DNA of 10,913 nucleotides from Bordetella parapertussis (GTDB lineage: Bacteria > Pseudomonadota > Gammaproteobacteria > Burkholderiales > CAIKXV01). Below the pieces are notes generated by a model. That model worked only from the letters and a program-made list of their open reading frames with translations. It had not been told where the DNA came from and did no database searches. Shown in pieces: positions 5,756 through 10,913 of the stretch. Where the stretch lies: the NCBI GenBank assembly GCA_945877995.1, contig CAMDXD010000101.1, positions 1 through 10,913 on the forward strand, given 5' to 3'. Position numbers and translations under genes: made by a program. Numbering within the stretch: the first letter of the stretch is position 1; every line of letters starts with the position of its first letter.

Positions 5756-6946
5756 ATGGCATCATCGGGCATCGTTATGGGAGACCACCGCTTGAACGCA
5801 CCTGCCCAACCCCTGGCGCCCGACTGGGCCGCGCTGCGCCGCGAATTCCCGACGCTCGAACGCTGGACCTACCTCGATGCGGCACGCAAGACGCCACTCG
5901 CGCGGTGCGCGGAACGTGCGATGCAGGAGTTCACCCGCGACATCTACGAAGAGGCCGGTGCCGAGGCCTGGAACAGCGCGAACGTGGGGCGCACCCGTAC
6001 GCTGCTGGCGCAACTGCTCGGTTGCACCCCGACATCGCTGGCGTTCACCAAGAACACCGCCGAGGGCCTGGCGATCGCGGCGCACGCGTTCGAACTGCGA
6101 CCGGGCGACAACATCCTGCTGACCGACATGGAACACGTGGTCAACCTCTGGGTTTGGAAGCACTACGAAGCCAAGGGGGTCGAGATACGCAAGGTCGAGA
6201 GCCGCGACGGGCGCCTGCCGATCGAGGCCTACCTCGAGAAGATCGATGCGCGTACCCGGCTGATCTCCACGGCATATATCACCTATGCCAATGGCTGGCG
6301 CATCGACGTCGATGCACTCGCCGAGGAATGCCGCAAGCGCGACATCCGGCTGGTGCTCGACGGCGTGCAGGGCGCCGGCATGCTCGCGCGCCGGGTCGAT
6401 TCCCTCGGTGCCGACTTCGTTGCGATCGGCGCGCACAAGGCGCTGCAGGGGCTGACCGGTACCGGCGTGGTCTGGTGCCGCGACGACCTGGTCAACGAAG
6501 TGCGTACCGAGTTCGTCCGCTCACCGCAGATCACGAAGGGCGCCGACATCGGACAGTTCGACTATGTCGTCGAGCAGCACCGCTTCGAGTCGGGCAATCC
6601 GAACTTCCTGGGCCTGTGGGTGCTGCGCCGTTGCGCGGAATGGCTGCTGTCGATCGGATTGCCGGCCATCGAGGGGCGGGTGCACGACCTCACCGAGTCG
6701 TTGCTCGAGCGCATCGAGCGCGCGGGCATCCGTACCCAGACGTCGCGCGACTGGAACAGCCGCTGCCATATCGTGAACCTCGTCGTGCCCGACGCGCTCG
6801 CGCTGCAGAAGCAGTTGCGCGACCGGCACATCGTGGTCAACGTGAAGGACGACAAGCTGCGCGCTTCGGTGTCCTTCTACAACGAGGAAGCCGACCTCGA
6901 CGTGCTGATGGATGCACTGTCCGAACTGGGCGCCACGGCGCGCTGA
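5756..6946 (+). CDS. Class-V aminotransferase-fold PLP enzyme of unknown substrate
   Basis: This is a fold-type I PLP enzyme of the class-V (cysteine desulfurase/isopenicillin-N epimerase) group, 396 residues from the ATG at 5756. Numbered from that start, LLGCTPTSLAFTKNTAEGLA lies at ~82-101 and LTDMEHVVNLWVWKHY follows. The PLP aspartate and glutamine are in LVLDGVQGAGM (D202, Q205), and the Schiff-base lysine is in FVAIGAHKALQGLTGTG (K228). The C-terminal domain includes CHIVNLVV and VNVKDDKLRASVSFYNEEAD; VNVK...LRxSVSFYN is the class-V C-terminal pattern. The start is uncertain: GTG 5735, ATG 5756, ATG 5777 and TTG 5792 are all in frame, and TTG 5792 has the best-spaced purine run (GGGAGA). 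No desulfurase-style active-site cysteine loop is evident. Known sulfoacetate and taurine routes do not use a class-V enzyme, so its role is open: a transaminase, lyase or epimerase acting on an amino precursor. Confidence 0.85.
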   Translation: MASSGIVMGDHRLNAPAQPLAPDWAALRREFPTLERWTYLDAARKTPLARCAERAMQEFTRDIYEEAGAEAWNSANVGRTRTLLAQLLGCTPTSLAFTKNTAEGLAIAAHAFELRPGDNILLTDMEHVVNLWVWKHYEAKGVEIRKVESRDGRLPIEAYLEKIDARTRLISTAYITYANGWRIDVDALAEECRKRDIRLVLDGVQGAGMLARRVDSLGADFVAIGAHKALQGLTGTGVVWCRDDLVNEVRTEFVRSPQITKGADIGQFDYVVEQHRFESGNPNFLGLWVLRRCAEWLLSIGLPAIEGRVHDLTESLLERIERAGIRTQTSRDWNSRCHIVNLVVPDALALQKQLRDRHIVVNVKDDKLRASVSFYNEEADLDVLMDALSELGATAR

Positions 6947-6970
6947 GGTGCCTGCAGTTCCTCGCACCTC

Positions 6971-7002
6971 CACTCTTCCACTCTTCCGCTCTTCCACTCT
7001 TC
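6971..7002. repeat. Four tandem copies of an 8-bp pyrimidine repeat (CACTCTTC)
   Basis: CACTCTTC is repeated four times with one A-to-G change in the third copy (CGCTCTTC), in the 79-bp gap between the class-V PLP gene and the DUF1330 gene. It gives an all-pyrimidine tract apart from one purine per unit, ending about 15 bp before the GGAG of the next gene. The copy number could vary by slippage; it lies in the mRNA leader of the downstream gene. Confidence 0.85.
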
Positions 7003-7025
7003 CACCCCGACCACGGAGCAACGAC

Positions 7026-7319
7026 ATGGCCAAGGCCTACTGGATCGCGTTCTACCGCCAGATCACCAACCCGGAAGCCTTCGCGGCATATGCAAAGCTG
7101 GCGCCGCCGGCGATCATGGCTGCCGGTGGCCGCTTCGTCGTGCGCGGCAACCCGGCCAAGGTGTTCGAGATGGGCATGGACCAGCGCGTGGTGATGATCG
7201 AGTTCGACAGTGTCGAGCAGGCGATCGCTGCCCATGACGGCCCGGGTTACCAGGCCGCATTGAAGGAACTCAAGGGCGGCGTCGATCGGGAGATCCGGAT
7301 CGTCGAAGCGATGGCCTGA
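7026..7319 (+). CDS. DUF1330 family protein (dimeric alpha/beta barrel)
   Basis: This small protein of 97 residues begins MAKAYWIAFYRQITNPEAF and has the DUF1330 pattern: a first strand ending in a Y-x-x-Y-type turn, a helix with YAKLAPPAIMAAGGRFVVRG, a central strand RVVMIEFDSVEQAIAAH and the closing DGPGYQAALKELKGG...REIRIVEA. The family adopts a ferredoxin-like dimeric barrel; biochemical roles are mostly unassigned. The ATG follows CGGAG at 7-8 nt. It is co-directional with the sulfonate genes, 79 bp after the PLP enzyme. Such proteins often travel with small-acid catabolic operons, but I cannot assign a reaction. No signal peptide is present, so it is probably cytoplasmic. Confidence 0.85.
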   Translation: MAKAYWIAFYRQITNPEAFAAYAKLAPPAIMAAGGRFVVRGNPAKVFEMGMDQRVVMIEFDSVEQAIAAHDGPGYQAALKELKGGVDREIRIVEAMA

Positions 7320-7481
7320 GCGTTTCGCGGCGGCCTGCGCGGGCGTGCATGGCCGTCGTTCCCGTCAAGCTTTCCACGTATCGGTTTACACTGGTCGCGA
7401 GGCGTTCTACCCCGAGGTCCGTCCATCACAGTCCGGCATCAGACCGGCGAGGCGCGGATCCGGAAACAGGAGGAGCAATAT

Positions 7482-8462
7482 ATGGATCGACGGCTTGTCT
7501 GGATCGGTTGCGCGCTGCTGCCCGCCACGCTGCCCGGGGCGGCATTCGCCCAGGCCTACCCGGTGAAGCCGGTACGCATCATGGTCGGCTACACGCCCGG
7601 GGGAGGCGTGGACACCACCGCGCGCATCGCGGCGCAGTCGATGACCGAAGCCTGGGGCAGCCAGGTGATCGTCGAGAACCGGCCCGGCGCGGCGGGGAAC
7701 ATCGCCACCGAGTTCACCGCGCGTGCAGCCCCCGATGGCTATACGCTGGTGTTGTGCAACATCGGATCACATGGCGTCACGCCTGCGCGCTTCGGATCGA
7801 AGCTCACCTATGATCCGATCGCTGACTTCTCCTTCCCGGCCCGGTTCGGTGGCGTGCCGAACGTGCTGATGGTGCATCCGTCGGTGCCGATGAAGTCCCT
7901 GCGCGACTTCATCGCCTACGCGAAGAAGCATCCGGGCAAGCTCAGCTTCGGCTCGTCGGGCGTGGGCGCGTCGCCGCACATGTCGATCGAGCTGATGAAG
8001 TCGATCGCTGGCATCGACATCGTGCATGTCCCGTACAAGGGTGCGTCGGCCGCGCTGGCCGACGTGCTGTCGGGCAACCTCGAAGCGTCAGTGGGAAACT
8101 TCGCCGGCGCACCGATGTCGGCGATCCGTACCGGCCGCCTGCGAGCGCTCGGCGTCACCTCGGGAATGCGCAGCGCGCAGATGCCCGAGATCCCGACCTT
8201 TGCCGAGCAGGGCATCGAAGGCTTCGACGTCACTGGCTGGTACGGCCTGTGTACCCAGGCGAAGGTGCCGGCCGAGATCATCACGCGCATCAACACCGAG
8301 GTGAATCGCATGCTGGGCACTGGCCAGGTACTGCGCCAGCGCCTGGTGGACCAGGGCATCGACATCGCGCCGGCTACGCCGGCCGAGTTCGCGGCGATGG
8401 TCAAGCAGGAAGTCGCGAAGTGGACGAAGGTAGTGCGCGAGACGAAGCTGGGCGGGGACTGA
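7482..8462 (+). CDS. Bug-family (TTT/TctC-type) periplasmic solute-binding receptor 2
   Basis: The 326-residue product has a signal peptide (MDRRLVWIGCALLPATLPGA region, predicted cleavage after AFA at residue 23). The Bug signature follows: AYPVKPVRIMVGYTPGGGVD (25-44), VIVENRPGAAGNIATEFTAR, APDGYTLVLCN, LSFGSSGVGASPHMSIELM and HVPYKGASAALADVLSGNLE. Length is normal for the family. The ATG at 7482 is preceded by AGGAGGAG at 6 nt. It lies 162 bp after the DUF1330 gene, enough room for its own promoter, although I see only weak candidates (for example TACACT at 7387-7392). It differs clearly from receptor 1 in its ligand loop (YTPGGGVDTT versus FPPGGGTDVT), so the two are not recent duplicates. 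A sulfonate or carboxylate ligand is likely from context; no TctA/TctB partner is present. Confidence 0.93.
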   Translation: MDRRLVWIGCALLPATLPGAAFAQAYPVKPVRIMVGYTPGGGVDTTARIAAQSMTEAWGSQVIVENRPGAAGNIATEFTARAAPDGYTLVLCNIGSHGVTPARFGSKLTYDPIADFSFPARFGGVPNVLMVHPSVPMKSLRDFIAYAKKHPGKLSFGSSGVGASPHMSIELMKSIAGIDIVHVPYKGASAALADVLSGNLEASVGNFAGAPMSAIRTGRLRALGVTSGMRSAQMPEIPTFAEQGIEGFDVTGWYGLCTQAKVPAEIITRINTEVNRMLGTGQVLRQRLVDQGIDIAPATPAEFAAMVKQEVAKWTKVVRETKLGGD

Positions 8463-8485
8463 CCGGCGCTGGCTACCACGGACGG

Positions 8486-8508
8486 GCCGGCAGGTCCTTC
8501 CTGCCGGC
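8486..8508. terminator. Hairpin between convergent Bug genes, probable bidirectional terminator
   Basis: A perfect 9-bp inverted repeat (GCCGGCAGG/CCTGCCGGC) with a TCCTT loop sits in the 55-bp gap between the stops of two converging receptor genes. No T-run follows on either strand, so termination by this hairpin alone is not assured, but position and stability fit a shared 3'-end structure. Confidence 0.55.
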
Positions 8509-8517
8509 ACCTGGTGC

Positions 8518-9516
8518 TCAGGGCCTGCGGTACACCAGCGCAGAGGCCTTGCTCCAGCGTTCGATCTCGGCACGCAGCATCTTCGAGAATTCGGCAGGGG
8601 TGGTCGGTGCCGGTTCCAGGCCCTGCAGCGCCAGCGCCTCCCGGGTTTCGGGCATGCCCAGCACCTTGAGCGTGCCGGCATTGAGGCGGTCGACGATTGC
8701 CTTCGGCGTCGCGGCTGGCGCGAACAGGCCGAACCAGAGGTTCAGCTCATAGCCAGGAAATCCTGCCTCGGCGACCGTGGGCAATTCCGGGATGAACGAG
8801 GCCCGTTTCGCGGACGTGGCCGCCAGCGCGCGCAGCTTGCCGGCACGCAGGTGGGGCAGCACGGGCGCGGGCGTGCCGAACAGCAGTTCGATACGCCCAG
8901 CCACCAGGTCGAGCACCGACAGCGCCGAACTCTTGTAGGGCACATGGTTCATCTTCACGCCGGCCATCGAGGCGAACAGCTCGGTGCCCAGGTGCGCCAG
9001 GCTCGCGTTGCCCGCCGACGCATAGTTCACCTGGCCCGGCCGCGCCTTCGCATGGGCGACCAGCTCCTTCATCGAGGCGACCGGCACCGACGGGTGCACC
9101 AGCACGATATAGGGCGAGCTGCCGAACAACGTCACCGGTGCGAAGTCCTTGACCGGATCGTAGGACAGTTTCTCGTTCAGGCTGACGGCGACCGCATGCG
9201 TGCTGGTCGTGCCGACCAGCGTGGTGTAGCCATCGGGTGCCGCGCGCGCGACGATGTCCGCGCCGATGTTGCCGCTGGCGCCCGACCGGTTGTCGATCAC
9301 CATCTGCTGCCCGAACTGATCCGACAGGCGCACGGTGATCACGCGCGTGGCCGCATCGGCGGCGCTGCCGGGCGGGAACGGCACCACCACGCGCAGCGGC
9401 TTCACCGGCCACGCGCCCGCGGGTTGCGCCAGGGCCACGAGCGGCAGTGCCGACGTGGCAAGGAGGACGGCCATGTGCCGTGCCGTGATGGCGCCACAGA
9501 GATACCGACGGATCAT
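8518..9516 (-). CDS. Bug-family (TTT/TctC-type) periplasmic solute-binding receptor 3
   Basis: This 332-residue receptor begins with MIRRYLCGAITARHMAVLLA, a signal peptide with probable cleavage after ALA (residue 30) or AGA (35). The mature N-terminus WPVKPLRVVVPFPPGSAAD (36-54) has the variant PPGSAAD loop instead of PPGGGxD. Other family blocks are VIDNRSGASGNIGADIVARA, PDGYTTLVG, VNYASAGNASLAHLGTELF, MNHVPYKSSALSVLDLVAG and a C-terminal PAEFSKMLRAEIERW. The ATG at 9516 is served by AAAGGTGG at 7 nt. It is the last gene of the minus-strand cluster behind a broken 2-hydroxyacid dehydrogenase, so it may now be maintained without the enzyme it once supplied. The different ligand loop suggests a substrate distinct from those of receptors 1 and 2. 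Confidence 0.93.
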   Translation of the reverse strand: MIRRYLCGAITARHMAVLLATSALPLVALAQPAGAWPVKPLRVVVPFPPGSAADAATRVITVRLSDQFGQQMVIDNRSGASGNIGADIVARAAPDGYTTLVGTTSTHAVAVSLNEKLSYDPVKDFAPVTLFGSSPYIVLVHPSVPVASMKELVAHAKARPGQVNYASAGNASLAHLGTELFASMAGVKMNHVPYKSSALSVLDLVAGRIELLFGTPAPVLPHLRAGKLRALAATSAKRASFIPELPTVAEAGFPGYELNLWFGLFAPAATPKAIVDRLNAGTLKVLGMPETREALALQGLEPAPTTPAEFSKMLRAEIERWSKASALVYRRP

Positions 9517-9550
9517 TTCGAAACCACCTTTCCGAGTCCTGCAAGCAGGT

Positions 9551-9960
9551 TCATGAAATCGCCCAGTTCGAGTTCGTGGTGTGCCGGCGATCGTAGGTCC
9601 GCGGCTCGAATCCGGCTTCGCGCAACTGGCGCAGGCTGATCCGGCCCATCACCTCGGGCAGGCGCTTCGCCAGCGCCAGCATCAGCATCAGCATCAGCAT
9701 CAGCATCATCGTGTGTTCGGCACAGGCGATGTTCGCGCGCCGGCGCACGCCGCCGTATCGATGTTGCGCAGGACCTTGCCGTACTTCTGCACCGCCTGCA
9801 GCTTCGGCGCACGGGCCAGCCAGCCATCGAAGTCGGCGAGGTCGAGCGACAGGAAATGCCTGAATGCCTCGACACGCACCGGCTCGCAGGCCGGGTCGAG
9901 GATCACCTGCAGCAGGCGGGGGAACGGATCGTCTTCCACTACCACCACATGCATGGCCAT
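9551..9960 (-). pseudogene. Broken D-2-hydroxyacid dehydrogenase
   Basis: Two reading frames together give the start of a D-isomer-specific 2-hydroxyacid dehydrogenase. Frame 1 (9960 to about 9750) reads MAMHVVVVEDDPFPRLLQV, then LADFDGWLARAPKLQAVQKY and GKVLRNIDTAAC; it then runs out of frame and stops at 9706. Frame 2 (9748-9551) resumes with VRRRANIACAEHT and continues to GRISLRQLREAGFEP and YDRRHTTNSNWA before stopping. About ten residues expected between NIDTAAC and VRRRAN are missing, so the shift looks like a small deletion around 9745-9752. Members are usually ~310-350 residues; here the NAD-binding GxGxxG region, catalytic Arg/Glu/His and C-terminus are absent. The predicted start is 4 nt after the stop of the YciI-like gene, so it was once part of that operon. 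An expanded Met-Leu repeat lies inside. The product cannot be an active enzyme. Confidence 0.8.
9677..9706. repeat. (CAGCAT)5 microsatellite inside the dehydrogenase relic
   Basis: Five exact CAGCAT units (plus a trailing CAT) read as (Met-Leu)5 in the minus-strand frame of the relic, where related enzymes have a short helix such as EHTxxLMLALA. The extra units are in frame, so they alone would not inactivate the gene, but they point to slippage. Confidence 0.9.
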
Positions 9961-9964
9961 CGGT

Positions 9965-10279
9965 TCAGTTGCCCTCGGCGCTGGACGGCGCATTGCCCGG
10001 GTTCCACTGGCCTCGGCGCATGCGGGTGATCTTCACGCTCTTGAACAGGCCGGCCTTGCGAAACGGCTCGTTCGACGAGAACGCTTCAGCGTCGGCGAGC
10101 GAGGGCACGTTGAGGATCAGCACGCTGCCCAGGCGCGTCGCACCATCTTCGGCCAGCGTCGCGCCGCCGAGCACCAGCTTGTCCTCGTGCTGCTCGAGAT
10201 AGGCGAAATGCTGTTCCTTCACGCGGGCGCGGATCGCAAGGCTGTCCGGGCCGTCTTCCTGGTAGATGATGTAGAGCAT
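9965..10279 (-). CDS. YciI-like protein
   Basis: This 104-residue protein has the YCII-domain pattern: MLYIIYQEDGPDSLAIRARV, then KEQHFAYLEQHEDKLVLGG with the conserved histidine before the YL helix, a strand LGSVLILNVPSLADAEAFSS and the NEPFRKAGLFKSVKI segment that corresponds to the family's D-P-F-x-x-x-G-L motif (N-E-P here). YciI folds as a ferredoxin-like dimeric barrel; a His-Asp pair has been proposed as catalytic, but the reaction is generally unknown. The start at 10279 lacks a clear ribosome binding site. The gene is 71 bp downstream of the CMD-family gene and 4 nt upstream of the broken dehydrogenase, in the same orientation, so all probably belong to one operon for degradation of a small organic acid. 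The substrate cannot be stated. Confidence 0.85.
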   Translation of the reverse strand: MLYIIYQEDGPDSLAIRARVKEQHFAYLEQHEDKLVLGGATLAEDGATRLGSVLILNVPSLADAEAFSSNEPFRKAGLFKSVKITRMRRGQWNPGNAPSSAEGN

Positions 10280-10343
10280 GGGGCGTGTGTCCGGCGGAGG
10301 AGGTTGAGGGGGCTTGGCGCGGGAGCGGCAGCAGGACCACGTT

Positions 10344-10362
10344 CCGGGGATCAGGTCCCCGG
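10344..10362. other. Hairpin overlapping the stop codon of the CMD-family gene
   Basis: Arms CCGGGGA (10344-10350) and TCCCCGG (10356-10362) pair perfectly around TCAGG, and the stop codon of the decarboxylase-like gene is in the loop. No T-run follows on the minus strand. It may be an mRNA 3'-end or intercistronic processing structure; chance pairing in GC-rich DNA is possible. Confidence 0.35.
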
Positions 10363-10887
10363 GCTGCCTTCGACATCGATGCGCAGCGCACGCGCCACGC
10401 GTGTGTGCATGTTGTAGGCGCTGATCAGGACGGTGAGTTCCACCAGTTGCCGGTCATCGAAATGCCGGCGCATCGCCTCGCAGGCGGCGTTCGACGGCTC
10501 GATGTCGCGCGTGATGCCGTCTGCCCATGCGAGCACGGCACGCTGTGCGTCGGAAAACAGGCTGCTGCCGCTCCAGTCGGCGATCGCGTCCACCTGTGCC
10601 TCGGTGAGTCCTGCCTTCAGGGCGTGCGTCGGGCCGTGCACCTTGAACTGATAGTCGGCCCCGTTGAGCACTGACACGCGCAGGATCGCCAGCTCGTTGA
10701 ACGCCGCGGGCACTTCGGTGCGATAACGCACCGCGGTATTGAAATCTAGCCAGGCGCCGGCTACCGGCGGGCTGTTGAGCAGAACCTTGTAGAGGTTGAT
10801 CAGCCGGCCACCGCGCTCGGCCTTGAGGTGGGCGATCAGCGGCGCAAGCGCGGCGTCGTCTTCCTGGATCAGCGGTACGCGTGCCAT
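10351..10887 (-). CDS. Carboxymuconolactone decarboxylase (CMD/AhpD-like) family protein
   Basis: This all-helical protein of 178 residues has the CMD-family fold. The N-terminal part contains LINLYKVLLNSPPVAGAWLD, the core is RTEVPAAFNELAILRVSVLN followed by GADYQFKVHGPTHALKAGLT, and the C-terminal half has FSDAQRAVLAWADGITRDIE and LVELTVLISAYNMHTRVARA. In AhpD-type peroxidase members the core has a C-x-x-C redox pair; here those positions read Y-Q-F-K with no cysteine, so thiol-peroxidase chemistry is ruled out. A retained histidine (KVHGPTH) resembles the gamma-carboxymuconolactone decarboxylase branch. The ATG at 10887 has AGAGG about 8 nt upstream. It is the first visible gene of the minus-strand cluster with the YciI-like gene; the substrate is unknown and could be a lactone or keto-acid of an aromatic or other acid pathway. 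Confidence 0.85.
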   Translation of the reverse strand: MARVPLIQEDDAALAPLIAHLKAERGGRLINLYKVLLNSPPVAGAWLDFNTAVRYRTEVPAAFNELAILRVSVLNGADYQFKVHGPTHALKAGLTEAQVDAIADWSGSSLFSDAQRAVLAWADGITRDIEPSNAACEAMRRHFDDRQLVELTVLISAYNMHTRVARALRIDVEGSPGT

Positions 10888-10913
10888 TCGAATGCCTCTG
10901 CAGGATCAATCGG

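Noticed and set aside
3900..5765. 621-codon open frame antisense to the end of xsc and the dehydrogenase
   Set aside because: Composition is biased (His/Arg/Ala-rich), it spans two well-supported genes and their terminator, and it shows no family motif.
6971..7002. CRISPR array or transposon end
   Set aside because: Units are 8 bp with no spacers, no inverted terminal repeats and no transposase or cas gene nearby.
5905..7194. Alternative + frame across the class-V gene and DUF1330
   Set aside because: Arg/Gly-rich translation without motifs, in conflict with two genes with clear family signatures.
9551..9748. Small membrane protein suggested by the Met-Leu-rich stretch
   Set aside because: The flanking residues (RRRANIACAEHT and GRISLRQLREAGFEP) are those of a 2-hydroxyacid dehydrogenase, so this is a fragment with a repeat expansion, not a membrane segment.

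Overview
The window is GC-rich bacterial DNA with G/C-ending third codon positions and strong purine ribosome binding sites. Three Bug-type periplasmic receptors of the tripartite tricarboxylate transporter (TTT) family, an IclR regulator and a sulfonate-type gene set together suggest a Burkholderiales betaproteobacterium (Alcaligenaceae/Burkholderiaceae-like). This is an inference from gene content; no rRNA or other marker gene is present.

Left and centre (1-8462): a probable C2-sulfonate (sulfoacetate/sulfoacetaldehyde) catabolic locus, transcribed divergently from a 114-bp control region (2245-2358). Leftward lie an IclR regulator (1420-2244), a Bug receptor (222-1241) and the N-terminus of an AMP-forming acyl-CoA ligase that runs off the left edge; the ligase start overlaps the receptor stop as ATGA. 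Rightward lie sulfoacetaldehyde acetyltransferase Xsc (2359-4167), a SauS-like CoA-acylating aldehyde dehydrogenase (4242-5693), a class-V PLP enzyme (5756-6946), a DUF1330 protein (7026-7319) and a second Bug receptor (7482-8462). The simplest reading is: uptake of sulfoacetate or a related acid through a Bug receptor; activation to the CoA thioester by the ligase (SauT role); reduction to sulfoacetaldehyde by the dehydrogenase (SauS role); cleavage by Xsc to sulfite and acetyl phosphate. No phosphate acetyltransferase, sulfite dehydrogenase, sulfite exporter or TTT membrane subunit is in the window.

Control features: a near-perfect 14-5-14 palindrome (2261-2293) lies between the divergent genes. 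It abuts the -35 of a good xsc promoter and covers a candidate iclR promoter. A textbook intrinsic terminator (4189-4220) sits between xsc and the dehydrogenase, so the downstream genes may be expressed at a lower level than xsc.

Right (8463-10913): a separate, convergent minus-strand cluster reads, in order of transcription, carboxymuconolactone-decarboxylase-like protein (10351-10887), YciI-like protein (9965-10279), a broken D-2-hydroxyacid dehydrogenase (9551-9960) and a third Bug receptor (8518-9516). The dehydrogenase relic carries a frameshift, an expanded (CAGCAT)5 microsatellite and a missing Rossmann/C-terminal region. A GC hairpin (8486-8508) separates the two convergent transcription units.
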